Below the pieces are notes generated by a model, which worked only from the letters and a program-made list of their open reading frames with translations, was not told the DNA's origin and searched no databases. From QQWI01 sp964522015 (GTDB taxonomy: Bacteria; Bacillota; Clostridia; Peptostreptococcales; Acidaminobacteraceae), in NCBI GenBank assembly GCA_964522015.1, contig CAZFST010000001.1, positions 1 to 64,000 on the forward strand: a DNA stretch of 64,000 bases. Reading direction: 5' to 3'. Positions 15,843 through 24,777 of the stretch are shown here, piece by piece. The position numbers were made by a program, and so were the translations under genes. Each line of letters starts with the position of its first letter. Position 1 is the first letter of the stretch.

Positions 15843-16562
15843 ATGAAGAGACATTTACCATACAATAAGGTCCATATCGATTATCAAGGACTTCTTGGCC
15901 ACCTTACGAATGCATGGGTTCAGGAGCAAGGTGACAATATTATTAGTATTTTTATCACCGGAAGTTATGCTCGTGGTGATGCCACAGAAGTATCGGATAT
16001 TGATATTTGGGTTATTTTGAAGCACTTGGACTTTGAAGTGCTAAATAGGCTGGGTATTACTTCAAAACGCCACTCAATGATGCATCAAGATATTCGGATC
16101 AACCCCCAGTGTTTTTCTCTTTATGAGGTTGCCCAGCAGCATTTCGATCATTGGCTGGAAGGGCCAGTTAAAGTCCTCGATGCAGTCTTAATTTACGGAG
16201 AAGACCTTTTTTATGGAGACGTCAATAAAGAGGCCATCAAATCAATCTATAAGAAATACTTAGTGGATATCTTGATGAGCGTACGGCATTATATTTCAGA
16301 AGATGCGTCTGTGGAAAAGTTGACCTATAAGCGACTAAACCCGAATATTTTAAAACCTTTGCTGTTTTCACTGCGCATGGAGCGGTATTGTGAAACCGGC
16401 CATTACCCCCTTAGTAATCAGGAACTTTTAGATAGCTACACCTGTGATATGAAGCAGATAATCGCATATAGTTTAAACGAAAATCAATTGACACTTGCCA
16501 TAGGGCGTGATCATAAAGGGACGCTGAAAAGGATTCACGACGGGATTATGGCATTGCTTTGA
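15843..16562 (+). CDS. Nucleotidyltransferase-fold protein (aminoglycoside adenylyltransferase-like)
   Basis: This 239-residue protein has an N-terminal minimal nucleotidyltransferase core: FITGSYARGDATEVSDIDIW carries the GS motif and the two catalytic aspartates (DID) near residue 55. A helical C-terminal half follows, as in aminoglycoside nucleotidyltransferases and kanamycin-type NTases. It would transfer a nucleotide from NTP to a small molecule or protein. It is the first enzyme gene after the exporter, with AAGGAAAGGACGGC upstream. The substrate is unknown; a toxin-antitoxin MNT role is unlikely because no HEPN partner is adjacent. Confidence 0.7.
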   Translation: MKRHLPYNKVHIDYQGLLGHLTNAWVQEQGDNIISIFITGSYARGDATEVSDIDIWVILKHLDFEVLNRLGITSKRHSMMHQDIRINPQCFSLYEVAQQHFDHWLEGPVKVLDAVLIYGEDLFYGDVNKEAIKSIYKKYLVDILMSVRHYISEDASVEKLTYKRLNPNILKPLLFSLRMERYCETGHYPLSNQELLDSYTCDMKQIIAYSLNENQLTLAIGRDHKGTLKRIHDGIMALL

Positions 16563-16597
16563 GTGCCATAACTGAACAAAAGAAAGAATGTGAAAAG

Positions 16598-17062
16598 ATG
16601 AATCAAACAATGAGAATTTGGATAGATGGGGATGGTTGTCCCGTTGTAGAACTCACCATTAAATTGGCGAAGAAAAATGGTTTGCCTGTGACAGTGGTTA
16701 AAAATCATGCAGTCGTAATCGAAAGTACCTATGCAGATGTGATTTCTGTTGATATTTCTCGGGATTCAGCAGACTACTATATTGCCAATCATATATCGAC
16801 TGGTGATCTAGTCATCACGCAGGATTATGGCTTGGCAGCTATGGTACTTGCAAAGAGGGGGTATTGCCTGACTCAAAATGGCAGAGAAATTACGGCCATG
16901 AATATCGACTTTTTATTAGACTCCAGACACCAAAGTCGCGAAGCAAGAATGCAAGGCAAACGGGGTCCGAAGCATAAAAAACGCAGCGAGGCAGACAATG
17001 AAGATTTTTCAGAGGCCTTTGAGGCCTTTGTGAATCGTCTAAAAAGGGAAAGTAGCTTATGA
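16598..17062 (+). CDS. YaiI/YqxD family protein (DUF188)
   Basis: This 154-residue protein matches the DUF188 family, which has a PIN-like nuclease fold: WIDGDGCPVVELTIKLAKK at the start, VVKNHAVVI, SRDSADYYIANHISTGDLVI and TQDYGLAAMVLAKRG with the conserved aspartates, and a basic tail with RMQGKRGPKHKK. Its activity is not established. The ATG at 16598 was chosen because the family begins just before RIWIDGDGCP; a TTG at 16559 overlapping the previous stop would add 13 residues. It overlaps the following kinase gene by four bases. Confidence 0.8.
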   Translation: MNQTMRIWIDGDGCPVVELTIKLAKKNGLPVTVVKNHAVVIESTYADVISVDISRDSADYYIANHISTGDLVITQDYGLAAMVLAKRGYCLTQNGREITAMNIDFLLDSRHQSREARMQGKRGPKHKKRSEADNEDFSEAFEAFVNRLKRESSL

Positions 17063-17964
17063 TTTATGAGTTTTCATCAGAGGAAGTTCAGAAAATTAGG
17101 GGGCACTTTGGTGAGGTGTTTTTTATAAGGCTACAGCAAGACATCCCCCGTTATAGTAAGCGATGGGGCATCAATGAGATGGCGCTTGTTGACTACTTCT
17201 CTGTTAATTGTGTCTTTAAGTGTCATTCGCAGATTTATGGATCTGTTGTCATGAAAATTGGAAAGACAAACAGAGAAGTTTGTGCTGAGTATAACTGTCT
17301 CCACGACTACCATGGAAAGGGCTTTTGCCAGGTTTTTGATGCAGACCTTGAAGAGGGGGTTCTTTTGGAAACCTGTATTGAGCCCGGTACCCGCTTACGA
17401 GATGAATCCAGTTTAGAAAAGCGTCTGGAAAACTTTGCAAGTTTGTATGAAGGGCTTCACATTGAACCCAAAGATGCCAGTCTTTATCCAACCTATTTGG
17501 GCTGGGTAAGTCGCATTTCCTCTTATATTCAGAACCTTGAAGACCACAATAAATTGGCTTATTACATAAAAAGTGCGGAGGTCTTGTGCCGTGATTTAAT
17601 TGATGGCCAGGGGTATTCCCGTCAAATGCTCCTCCATGGGGATTTCCATCACGATAATATTCTGCTTGGCGACAATGGTAAATATCATCTGATTGACCCA
17701 AAGGGCGTGATAGGGGATCCTATTTTTGATATAGCACGGTTTATTCTAAACGAGGATTCAAGGGATATGCCCACTGATGCGTGCTATAAGCATATTGAAG
17801 GCATTGTGAATAGCCTTTCAATACGGTTAGGGATCCCTGAGAAAGTGTTGAAAACATGCTATTTTATTGAAGCGACCATGGCAATCTGCTGGGATGTTGA
17901 AGATGCTGGTAAGGCAGATATGGAATGTGTCAGGATTGCGGATTTGTTGATGAAAGGGGACTAA
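17059..17964 (+). CDS. Aminoglycoside/hydroxyurea-type antibiotic kinase
   Basis: This 301-residue protein has the aminoglycoside phosphotransferase fold. The catalytic loop is LLHGDFHHDNILLG near residue 193, and the metal-binding segment LIDPKGVIGDPIFDIARFI near 212 has the IDPKG form characteristic of the streptomycin 6-kinase/hydroxyurea kinase group (APH(6)-like). It would phosphorylate a hydroxylated small molecule with ATP. The ATG overlaps the previous stop (ATGA). Confidence in the fold is high; whether the substrate is an antibiotic is not shown. Confidence 0.75.
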   Translation: MIYEFSSEEVQKIRGHFGEVFFIRLQQDIPRYSKRWGINEMALVDYFSVNCVFKCHSQIYGSVVMKIGKTNREVCAEYNCLHDYHGKGFCQVFDADLEEGVLLETCIEPGTRLRDESSLEKRLENFASLYEGLHIEPKDASLYPTYLGWVSRISSYIQNLEDHNKLAYYIKSAEVLCRDLIDGQGYSRQMLLHGDFHHDNILLGDNGKYHLIDPKGVIGDPIFDIARFILNEDSRDMPTDACYKHIEGIVNSLSIRLGIPEKVLKTCYFIEATMAICWDVEDAGKADMECVRIADLLMKGD

Positions 17965-18417
17965 ATGATTAGCAATCATACTTTTGGTGACATTTTACCC
18001 AATGTAGAATACACGGACCGCGAAGGGGTGTATGGCATTGTTATGAATAAGGAGAACCAAATTGCTCTGATTGAATCCCCCCGTGGCCTTTTTCTACCTG
18101 GAGGCGGCATAGAAGCTGATGAAAGTCATGCTGAAAGCTTGGTCCGCGAGTTTTTGGAAGAAACGGGCTATAGCATTGTTATTGAAGGGTATTTTGACAG
18201 TGCTTCTCTTTATGATTTAGTGCCCAGTGTTAACCGTTACCTTAGAATGGTGGGGCATTTTTATATTGTGCATTTGGAAAATAAATCTGTGATGCCGACA
18301 GAGGTGGACCATAAATTTGTTTGGCATAGTGCTAGTGAAGCTCCAAAACTTTTAAAGCTAGAACATCAGGCTTGGGTGGTTCAGCGGTTTTTAGAGATAC
18401 ATAAGACTAAAAAGTGA
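17965..18417 (+). CDS. NUDIX hydrolase
   Basis: This 150-residue NUDIX protein has a complete NUDIX box: the GX5EX7REUXEEXGU pattern is satisfied from GGIEADE through REFLEETGY, near residues 48-70. The family hydrolyses nucleoside diphosphates linked to another group. The start codon directly follows the stop of the kinase gene, so the two are translationally linked. Flanking kinase genes suggest clean-up or processing of a nucleotide-linked compound, but that is inference. Confidence 0.85.
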   Translation: MISNHTFGDILPNVEYTDREGVYGIVMNKENQIALIESPRGLFLPGGGIEADESHAESLVREFLEETGYSIVIEGYFDSASLYDLVPSVNRYLRMVGHFYIVHLENKSVMPTEVDHKFVWHSASEAPKLLKLEHQAWVVQRFLEIHKTKK

Positions 18418-18441
18418 GCTAGAAATATGTGAGGACATCTA

Positions 18442-19338
18442 ATGGAACTGAGACTGTATAATCTAAAAATCCCTGAAAGTATTGAGCAGCAACTGATTCA
18501 ACATGTAGGTTCCAATTACCGAGTAAGTCGCTTTCATCATGCAATCGCAGGTGAAGACCGGCAATATGATGTGTATCAAATCAAGTCAGATATTGGAACC
18601 TTGATCTTAAAACGAACTGAGGATCATGATGAAATCAAGGCCTATGAGGTGCTGAAAAAGATTGCTACTGGCCATGAGCCACAGGTTTATTTTGTGGAAT
18701 CAGGTGAGAAAGAATCTTGGATCGCTATGGAAGAAATAATAAATGGACATGGGGATTTTGAACTGGCAGATGTTAAAAGTCTTGTTATGGGTCTTGCTGA
18801 AATCCACGGGGGCTTTGTGGCTCTCAAGGAGGATTTCTCGGAACTAAGAAGATGGAAACCCTATGCAACCGATGTTTTATGCGGTGCTGATATTCAGCAG
18901 GAACAAGTGGATACCATTACCAAATCACAAGAAAGACTTAAAAACGGATTTCAAACCTTAATTCATGGGGATATGATTCCGCTAAATGCACTGAGAACCG
19001 AAAACTCCGTCAGAATTCTAGATTGGGACACGGGTATGATTGGGCCTTATATTCTTGACCTGGGGCGGTTGCTAGGGGATTTTAATGTTGATATACCTTG
19101 GGTGAATCCCACTTGGGAGTCTGATGTTTTGCAGGCATACCATTTTAACCTTAGCCAAAAGGGGTTTCACATTGCCTATGAGGAACTGTATTTGGACTTC
19201 TTGTGCGCAAAACTCCATAATTATCTGGGGATTGTGTTGTCTCATCTTCGTAATGGATTGGAAAAGAAGGATTGGTATGATTTGAATTTAAGGGAAATGA
19301 AGAAAGTGATCGAAAGTATAGAGGCGCAATATGACTAA
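18442..19338 (+). CDS. Aminoglycoside phosphotransferase-fold kinase
   Basis: This is a 298-residue APH-like kinase. The catalytic loop reads LIHGDMIPLNALRT near residue 173 with the Brenner HGD motif, and the metal site RILDWDTGMIGPYILDLGRL follows. It differs from the preceding APH(6)-like kinase in having ILDWD rather than IDPKG and belongs with the broad APH/choline kinase family. It has GAGGACATCTA before the ATG and overlaps the next gene by eight bases. Substrate unknown. Confidence 0.75.
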   Translation: MELRLYNLKIPESIEQQLIQHVGSNYRVSRFHHAIAGEDRQYDVYQIKSDIGTLILKRTEDHDEIKAYEVLKKIATGHEPQVYFVESGEKESWIAMEEIINGHGDFELADVKSLVMGLAEIHGGFVALKEDFSELRRWKPYATDVLCGADIQQEQVDTITKSQERLKNGFQTLIHGDMIPLNALRTENSVRILDWDTGMIGPYILDLGRLLGDFNVDIPWVNPTWESDVLQAYHFNLSQKGFHIAYEELYLDFLCAKLHNYLGIVLSHLRNGLEKKDWYDLNLREMKKVIESIEAQYD

Positions 19339-19870
19339 ATACATCGCATTACTGAGAGGGATTAACGTTGGGGGCAAGAATAAGGTGAACATGTCCGAAC
19401 TGAAGTCGGCGTTTGTGGGCTTTGGATTTTCTCATGTTAGCACCTATATCAATAGCGGGAATGTCCTCTTTTCAAGTGCCGAAGAAGATGTACTGAAGCT
19501 CAAGGGGGACTGTGAAGGGATTATTCGCGAACATTTTGAGCTTGATATTTTGGTAGCTGTGGTTTCGGTTGAGGAATTGAAAAAGGCTCTTGAACATGCA
19601 CCGGAGTGGTGGGATCAAGACCCTGATTCTAAGCATAATGCCATTTTTGTGATGGCGCCTACAACTGTAGAGGCGGTTTTTGTAGCGGTGGGTGAGATAA
19701 AGCCAGAATATGAGCGGGTTGGGTTTTATGGCAATGTGATATTTTGGTCTGCTCCCGTCGATACTTTTTCTAAAACCAGATGGTCCAAGGTGGTGGGGTC
19801 CAAAATTTACGGGCAGATTACCATTAGGAATGGGAATACGGTGAAGAAGCTTTCTGGAGGAATAGATTAG
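19331..19870 (+). CDS. DUF1697 family protein
   Basis: This 179-residue protein matches DUF1697 from its first residues: ALLRGINVGGKNKVNM, then FGFSHVSTYINSGNVLFSS, and the C-terminal SKTRWSKVVGSKIYGQITIRNGNTVKKL. These are hallmark segments of a widespread family with no assigned activity. It is commonly found in Gram-positive soil bacteria near acetyltransferase and kinase genes. It overlaps both neighbours (eight bases upstream, one base downstream), so it is part of a translationally coupled string. Confidence 0.85.
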   Translation: MTKYIALLRGINVGGKNKVNMSELKSAFVGFGFSHVSTYINSGNVLFSSAEEDVLKLKGDCEGIIREHFELDILVAVVSVEELKKALEHAPEWWDQDPDSKHNAIFVMAPTTVEAVFVAVGEIKPEYERVGFYGNVIFWSAPVDTFSKTRWSKVVGSKIYGQITIRNGNTVKKLSGGID

Positions 19871-21099
19871 TGGAAGAAGTGAAAGAAATCCTTGAACAAA
19901 ATAAAAAATCCTGGGACACCATCGCCGACGATTGGTTTGGCACAACATCACTTCCTGTGTACGGCAAGAAAACCCCACTGGAAAGTGAACTCAATTTATT
20001 TGGAGATTTAGTGGGAAAGACAGTATTAGATATTGGGTGTGGCAGTGGTCACTCCCTACGTTACATAGCATCCAAGGGGGCTGGTGAACTTTGGGGCCTA
20101 GATCTTTCAGATAAACAGCTGAAGAACGCTGAGGGGTTCTTGAAATCTGAAGGGGTTGAAGCAAAGCTCTTTCAATCGCCAATGGAAGAGAATCCGGGGT
20201 TGCCCCTAGGGTACTTTGATGTGGCTTACTCTATTTATGCCCTGGGTTGGACTCAAGATTTAGATAAAACTCTTTCTTTAGTTTCCAGTTACTTGAAACC
20301 CGGTGGAACATTTATCTTTAGCTGGGACCATCCGCTGATGAAATGCGTTTCAGAGCAAGAGGGCGCATTGGATTTTGAGGGGTCTTATCATGAAGAAGAT
20401 ACCTTTGCTTTCACTAAGGGCAACCAGCCCCTAACCCTCATTAATAGGAGAATGTCCACATACATCAATACGCTTGCAAGGCATGGTCTTGTTGTGGAGC
20501 AGTTGATGGAAGATGTTTACTCCAGTGAGACCAGTGAGGAACTAGCTTTTTCTTCAGCTTATTACAGCCAGATAAAGGCAGATAAAATTCCCTTATCATT
20601 TGTGATTAAAGCCCGCAAACAAGAAGAGCCCCAGCGAAATAAGATTCAAGCCACTATGTTCAACATGTGTATGATTTGCAATGAAGCCACCGGTGAAGTA
20701 CTCATTCAAGAGAAAGTGAATTCTGATTGGAGTGGCCTTACTTTTCCCGGTGGGAAAATTGAAGCAGGGGAAGGGTTTATAGCTTCAACCATTCGGGAGG
20801 TACATGAGGAAACGGGTTTAACCGTTAAAAACCTAAAACCCTGCGGCACCATCAATTGGGAAAATAGCGAATCAGGTGAGCGATGGTTGATATTCTTATA
20901 CAAAACCAGTGATTATTCTGGTGATTTACTTCATGAAACACAAGAAGGTAAGGTGTTCTGGTCGACCCTTGATGGGATTGATCCTAAACGCCTTGCCCCC
21001 AATATGGAAACCTATCTTCAACTTTTTACCCGCGATGATGTAAATGAAGCCTATGCCACTTGGGATAGTAGTTCTCAAAGTACTTTTACACTGATCTAA
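19870..21099 (+). CDS. Methyltransferase-NUDIX fusion protein
   Basis: This 409-residue two-domain protein begins at a GTG that overlaps the previous stop by one base. Residues 1-255 are a class I SAM-dependent methyltransferase, with motif I VLDIGCGSGHSLRYIA near 53 and the later motif YLKPGGTFIFSWDHPL. Residues 256-409 are a NUDIX hydrolase of the MutT/8-oxo-dGTPase kind, with a full NUDIX box from GKIEAGE through REVHEETGL near 300. Both active sites look intact. A fusion suggests successive steps on one substrate or a mere operon-derived join. No frame disturbance is seen at the junction. Confidence 0.8.
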   Translation: MEEVKEILEQNKKSWDTIADDWFGTTSLPVYGKKTPLESELNLFGDLVGKTVLDIGCGSGHSLRYIASKGAGELWGLDLSDKQLKNAEGFLKSEGVEAKLFQSPMEENPGLPLGYFDVAYSIYALGWTQDLDKTLSLVSSYLKPGGTFIFSWDHPLMKCVSEQEGALDFEGSYHEEDTFAFTKGNQPLTLINRRMSTYINTLARHGLVVEQLMEDVYSSETSEELAFSSAYYSQIKADKIPLSFVIKARKQEEPQRNKIQATMFNMCMICNEATGEVLIQEKVNSDWSGLTFPGGKIEAGEGFIASTIREVHEETGLTVKNLKPCGTINWENSESGERWLIFLYKTSDYSGDLLHETQEGKVFWSTLDGIDPKRLAPNMETYLQLFTRDDVNEAYATWDSSSQSTFTLI

Positions 21100-21147
21100 G
21101 TGACTCTTTCTGTCGCAGTGAACCTAACTAACTATTTGGAGGAACCC

Positions 21148-21879
21148 ATGACCCTAAACGCCTACTTACAAAATTTCAAAAATCGCATCAATGATCCCGA
21201 CATCCTTATGCTTTACAAGCTCAAATGGGCGCAAATTGAAAATCATATTGAGGCTAAAGGCTTAAAAATTATAGACTTTGGCAGTGGTTTTGGCACCACG
21301 GCAAATTATTTTGCAAAGAATAATGATGTGACGGCAATTGAACCAAATGACAGCATGATTCAGCACCGTGAATGTGAAAATGACTATCACCAGATAAATG
21401 GCCGTTACGAGAACCTACTAGACTTTTCCGAGGGTACATTTGACATGATTATTTGCCACAATGTGCTAGAATTTGCCCCTGAACGGGCCGAGATTGTGAA
21501 AGAATTTAATCGTATTCTGAAACCAGGCGGGGTTGTCTCCATTGTTAAAAACAACAACGACGGACGCATTATTTCAAAGGCTGTTGCCAACGACATTGCA
21601 GGCGCTCTGAAATTGCTTGAGGGCGGACATATCGCCAATACTTTTGGAACTGTTGAAATCTATGGGCCACAAGAATTAGAAGCTTGGGGCAAAACACTTA
21701 AAATTGAAAAACGCTTGAGCTTGCAAACTTTTTACGGTTTGCAAGGGGATCATAGTCAAAAGCACGATACGCAGTCAAACTGGATGAATGACATGTTTGA
21801 GCTGGAAATGAAAGTATGCGACTTAGAGCCTTATAAGAACTTGTCTCTATTTAACCATGTGCTACTTAGAAAAATATAA
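21148..21879 (+). CDS. Class I SAM-dependent methyltransferase
   Basis: This 243-residue methyltransferase has motif I IIDFGSGFGTTANYFA near residue 41, an acidic residue after strand 2 (TAIEPNDSMI), FDMIICHNVLEF as motif IV and ILKPGGVVSIV as the post-motif strand. The start is ATG 21148, which has TTGGAGGAA upstream; an in-frame GTG at 21100 directly after the previous gene has none. The protein is closest in layout to small-molecule methyltransferases of the UbiE/SmtA group. Substrate unknown. Confidence 0.8.
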   Translation: MTLNAYLQNFKNRINDPDILMLYKLKWAQIENHIEAKGLKIIDFGSGFGTTANYFAKNNDVTAIEPNDSMIQHRECENDYHQINGRYENLLDFSEGTFDMIICHNVLEFAPERAEIVKEFNRILKPGGVVSIVKNNNDGRIISKAVANDIAGALKLLEGGHIANTFGTVEIYGPQELEAWGKTLKIEKRLSLQTFYGLQGDHSQKHDTQSNWMNDMFELEMKVCDLEPYKNLSLFNHVLLRKI

Positions 21880-21922
21880 CATAACAGAACCATTAATATA
21901 AACGCAGAATAGGACGGCATCC

Positions 21923-22372
21923 ATGAATGAAATTATAAAGCTAACACTAAAGAATCTCGAAGAGATTTGTACCTTCGACCAAGTCTGTTTTCCTCTTGAG
22001 TACAATTCGAAAGAAACCTGGATCGAACTAATAGAAGACCCAGGAACCCTTGTGTTTTCCATCAAGGATAGCGGTAACATCGCCGCCCTAATTTCCATTT
22101 ACAATTGGAAGGGGCAAGACGACTATATCAAAATCATGACAATTGCCACCCATCCAGACCAAAGAGGCAAGGGCCACGCCCATAGGCTGATGCAGTATAT
22201 TATTGATGAAATGCTAAAAGAAGATATGCGAAAATTCAGAGCAGAGACCCGGGAATCCAACTTTAAAATGCAAAAGGTATTTGAGGATTTTGGTTATAAA
22301 ATTATTGATAAGGTAGAGGCTTGCTATGAAAATCCATCTGAAGCTGGGTTTAAGTATGCTTTTGACCTTTAA
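21923..22372 (+). CDS. GNAT acetyltransferase, module copy 1, gene A
   Basis: This is a 149-residue single-domain GNAT. The acetyl-CoA pyrophosphate loop is HPDQRGKGHAHRLMQ near residue 83 and the C-terminal strand-helix is NFKMQKVFEDFGYKII. It resembles RimI-type N-acyltransferases in size. It pairs with the following 290-residue GNAT, and the pair is repeated directly downstream (23421-24760); this copy is 149 residues, the same as its duplicate. Start with GGACGGCATCC upstream. Confidence 0.75.
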   Translation: MNEIIKLTLKNLEEICTFDQVCFPLEYNSKETWIELIEDPGTLVFSIKDSGNIAALISIYNWKGQDDYIKIMTIATHPDQRGKGHAHRLMQYIIDEMLKEDMRKFRAETRESNFKMQKVFEDFGYKIIDKVEACYENPSEAGFKYAFDL

Positions 22373-22443
22373 GTTATAAAAGTGTCTCGGCATGATTACC
22401 ATCAAATTGGCTATCAGCCGTATAAGCACTTGGAGGATATGAA

Positions 22444-23316
22444 ATGAAAACTGCTAAAGTTATTATCAAAGTTATGACAGTAGACCAAGTGACAGAGGCG
22501 GTAGCCCTTGCATGGCAGGTTTATCAAGATGAAACAAAGCGCACTACGCCCCCCCTTTATTCAGAAGAAGAGATGGCAAAGGGTTTTTTAGGCATTGCCA
22601 AGGACGAGTCGGATTTTTTGGTGGGCTACTACGAGGCCGAGCAACTCCTGGGTGTCATGGGATTAACCATTGAGCACGAAAATAAGTACTGCGCAATCAA
22701 GGGGCCCTATATTGAAAACGCCGATAGATACATGGAGATAGCTGGGGCCTTTATGACCTTTGTAGATGAACAATGCAAGGGCTACAAGTGCCATGGAGGC
22801 ACTACAAAACCAAATGCCAATTCCCAGAAATTCTTTGAATCTAGGGGTTTTGTTTGTACAGAAGACACAATCCAAACCCGGATCTATCCCAATACCTTAA
22901 AAGAGGTGACCGGACCCTATACCGTAGAAACCTTGACCGTAGAGAATTATGATTTATATCGCGCCTTTCATACCCACTACTTCTCTGATTACTATTGGAC
23001 CGCAGATAAAATTTACTCAGTCATGGACAAATGGAATGTCTCTATTGTGAAAATGGATGGAGAAATTGTTGGCAACACCTTTACAATGAAACAGTCTCCA
23101 ACTGGCGGTGAAGTCTATGGGGCCATGGTCCTTCCCCAGTATGAGGGCACAAATATGCTGGCCCAGCTTTACTACACAAGTACCTCAGCTATCTTTGCCA
23201 GAGGGGTTAAGGAAATCGTCAACTTTATACCAGAAGGTTATCAGCTAGAAGCTGCAAAGCGTGTAGGCTATGAAGTCTACGATACCTATATGTGTTATGA
23301 GCATAAGTCCCTATAA
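22444..23316 (+). CDS. GNAT-like acetyltransferase, module copy 1, gene B
   Basis: This 290-residue protein probably contains two GNAT-type halves. The first half (to about 150) ends with TTKPNANSQKFFESRGFVC, typical of the GNAT C-terminal helix-strand. The second half includes VSIVKMDGEIVGNTFTM and VLPQYEGTNMLAQLYY in the position of the CoA-binding loop, but a clear Q/RxxGxG motif is not seen in either half. ATG 22444 follows a GGAGGATATGAA ribosome site. The downstream paralogue is interrupted, so this is the intact member. Confidence 0.6.
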   Translation: MKTAKVIIKVMTVDQVTEAVALAWQVYQDETKRTTPPLYSEEEMAKGFLGIAKDESDFLVGYYEAEQLLGVMGLTIEHENKYCAIKGPYIENADRYMEIAGAFMTFVDEQCKGYKCHGGTTKPNANSQKFFESRGFVCTEDTIQTRIYPNTLKEVTGPYTVETLTVENYDLYRAFHTHYFSDYYWTADKIYSVMDKWNVSIVKMDGEIVGNTFTMKQSPTGGEVYGAMVLPQYEGTNMLAQLYYTSTSAIFARGVKEIVNFIPEGYQLEAAKRVGYEVYDTYMCYEHKSL

Positions 23317-23420
23317 GGCATAAGCCTTCTATGAAGTAAATTTACAATAAGCATATGGTAGGCCTGTGCTCAACTATGGACTTTTGACGCCCTAACCATC
23401 ATATAGAAAAGGACCTAAAT

Positions 23421-23870
23421 ATGAACCCTATCATTAGACTTACTCTGAGGGATCGTGAGCGCATTAGCGCCCTCAACCAGATTTGCTTCCCCCTAGAACA
23501 CAATAAGCAAGAAACCTGGGTAGACTTATTAGATGATGAAAGAACCCATGTGTTTGCCATTGAAGAAGACCTTAAGCTAGTAGCCCTTATTGCCATCTAC
23601 AATTGGAAGGGGGAGAATGATTACATTAAAATCATGAGCATAGGCACCCATCCGGATTACAGGGGCCTGGGTCACGGTCATAGGCTTATGCAACATATTA
23701 TCGATGAAATGCTAAAAGACGATATGCGAAAATTCAGGGCTGAAACCCGAGAAACTAACTTTAAAATGCAGAGGGTCTTTGAGGATTTTGGCTATAAAAT
23801 TATTGATAAAGTTGACGCATACTATGATAATCCTACAGAACTAGCCTTCAAATATGGGCTGGACCTGTAA
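23421..23870 (+). CDS. GNAT acetyltransferase, module copy 2, gene A
   Basis: This 149-residue paralogue of the gene at 21923 has the CoA loop HPDYRGLGHGHRLMQ and the C-terminal FKMQRVFEDFGYKIIDKV block. It reads intact from an ATG preceded by AAAGGACCTAAAT. The two copies diverge most at the N-terminus (RERISALNQICFP against EEICTFDQVCFP in the first), as expected of an older duplication rather than an assembly error. Confidence 0.75.
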   Translation: MNPIIRLTLRDRERISALNQICFPLEHNKQETWVDLLDDERTHVFAIEEDLKLVALIAIYNWKGENDYIKIMSIGTHPDYRGLGHGHRLMQHIIDEMLKDDMRKFRAETRETNFKMQRVFEDFGYKIIDKVDAYYDNPTELAFKYGLDL

Positions 23871-23902
23871 TGTGAAATAGGCAAAATTAAGGAGCATACA
23901 AA

Positions 23903-24760
23903 ATGAAAACAGCTAAAGGAATTATAAAAGTAATGACAGAGGACCAAGTTACAGAGGCTGCGGCCTTTGCTTGGTCGGTTTATCAGGATGAAACGAAGCG
24001 GACTACGCCACCATATAGATCATGGGAAGACGTGTCTAAAAGTTTTTCTACATTTACTGGCCGTGATTCGGAGTACTTATTGGGTTACTATTAAGACAAT
24101 CAGTTACGAGGGGTGATGACAGTAACTATTGAGCTTGAAAATAAGTATTGCAATATTTATGGGCCCTACATCGAAAAAGCTGAGAACTATGCTGAAATAT
24201 CCGAATCGTTAATGGACTTCGTTTACATATATGATAAAGGCTGTCGTTGTTACATTGGCACCACAAAGCCAAATGTCAATTCACAACGTTATTTTGAGGC
24301 AAAAGGCTTCATCTGTACTGATGACACAGTGCAAACGCGATTGTATCCATGTGATATAAAAGAAGTGGTAGGTCCTTACCATGTGGTAACCCTATCAGAA
24401 GACGATTACGACTTATACCGCTTATTCCATACGAAGTACTTCTCAGATTACGCTTGGACTGCTGAGAGAATTTATAAAGCCATGGAACGATGGGATGTAT
24501 CCATTGTGAAAATAGATGGTGAAATCGTAGCCAATACTTTTACATGTGGCGGTGAGGTTTTTGGTGGCATGGTGCTTCCCCAGTATGAAAACACAGAATT
24601 GATGGCACAACTTTATTATGAGAATTCGGCAGCGCATTTTAAAAGAGGCTTTAAAGAAATTGTTTGGTTTATGCCAGAGGGCTATCAGCTAGAAGATGCA
24701 AAGCGTGTAGGCTATGAAGCCTATGACACCTATCTTTGCTATGAGCATAATTCGTTTTAA
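23903..24760 (+). pseudogene. GNAT-like gene B, module copy 2, with in-frame stop
   Basis: This is the paralogue of the gene at 22444. The frame reads 63 codons and then meets TAA at 24092-24094, where the intact copy has a glutamate codon (LGYY-stop against VGYYE). The same frame continues to 24760 with full homology, so a single G-to-T-type substitution could explain the break. Five residues (MKQSPT region) are also missing in phase in the second half. An ATG at 24116 with AGGGG just upstream could allow re-initiation and two separate polypeptides. ATG 23903 has AAGGAGCATACAAA upstream. A sequencing error cannot be excluded. Confidence 0.75.
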
Positions 24761-24777
24761 ATACAAAGGAGCTATGA

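Larger units (their letters stand above)
21923..24760 (+). repeat. Tandem duplication of a two-gene GNAT module
   Basis: Genes A (149 residues) and B (290 residues) at 21923-23316 recur in the same order and strand at 23421-24760. The A copies share long identical stretches such as the RKFRAETRE and FEDFGYKIIDKV blocks; the B copies share KVMT-DQVTEA, the YQDETKRTTPP block, the TTKPN-NSQ block and EGYQLE-AKRVGYE. The second B copy is broken by a nonsense codon. Confidence 0.85.

Noticed and set aside
17249..17701. 150-codon minus-strand frame inside the APH-type kinase gene
   Set aside because: Composition and lack of similarity mark it as a shadow of the kinase gene, whose motifs are intact.
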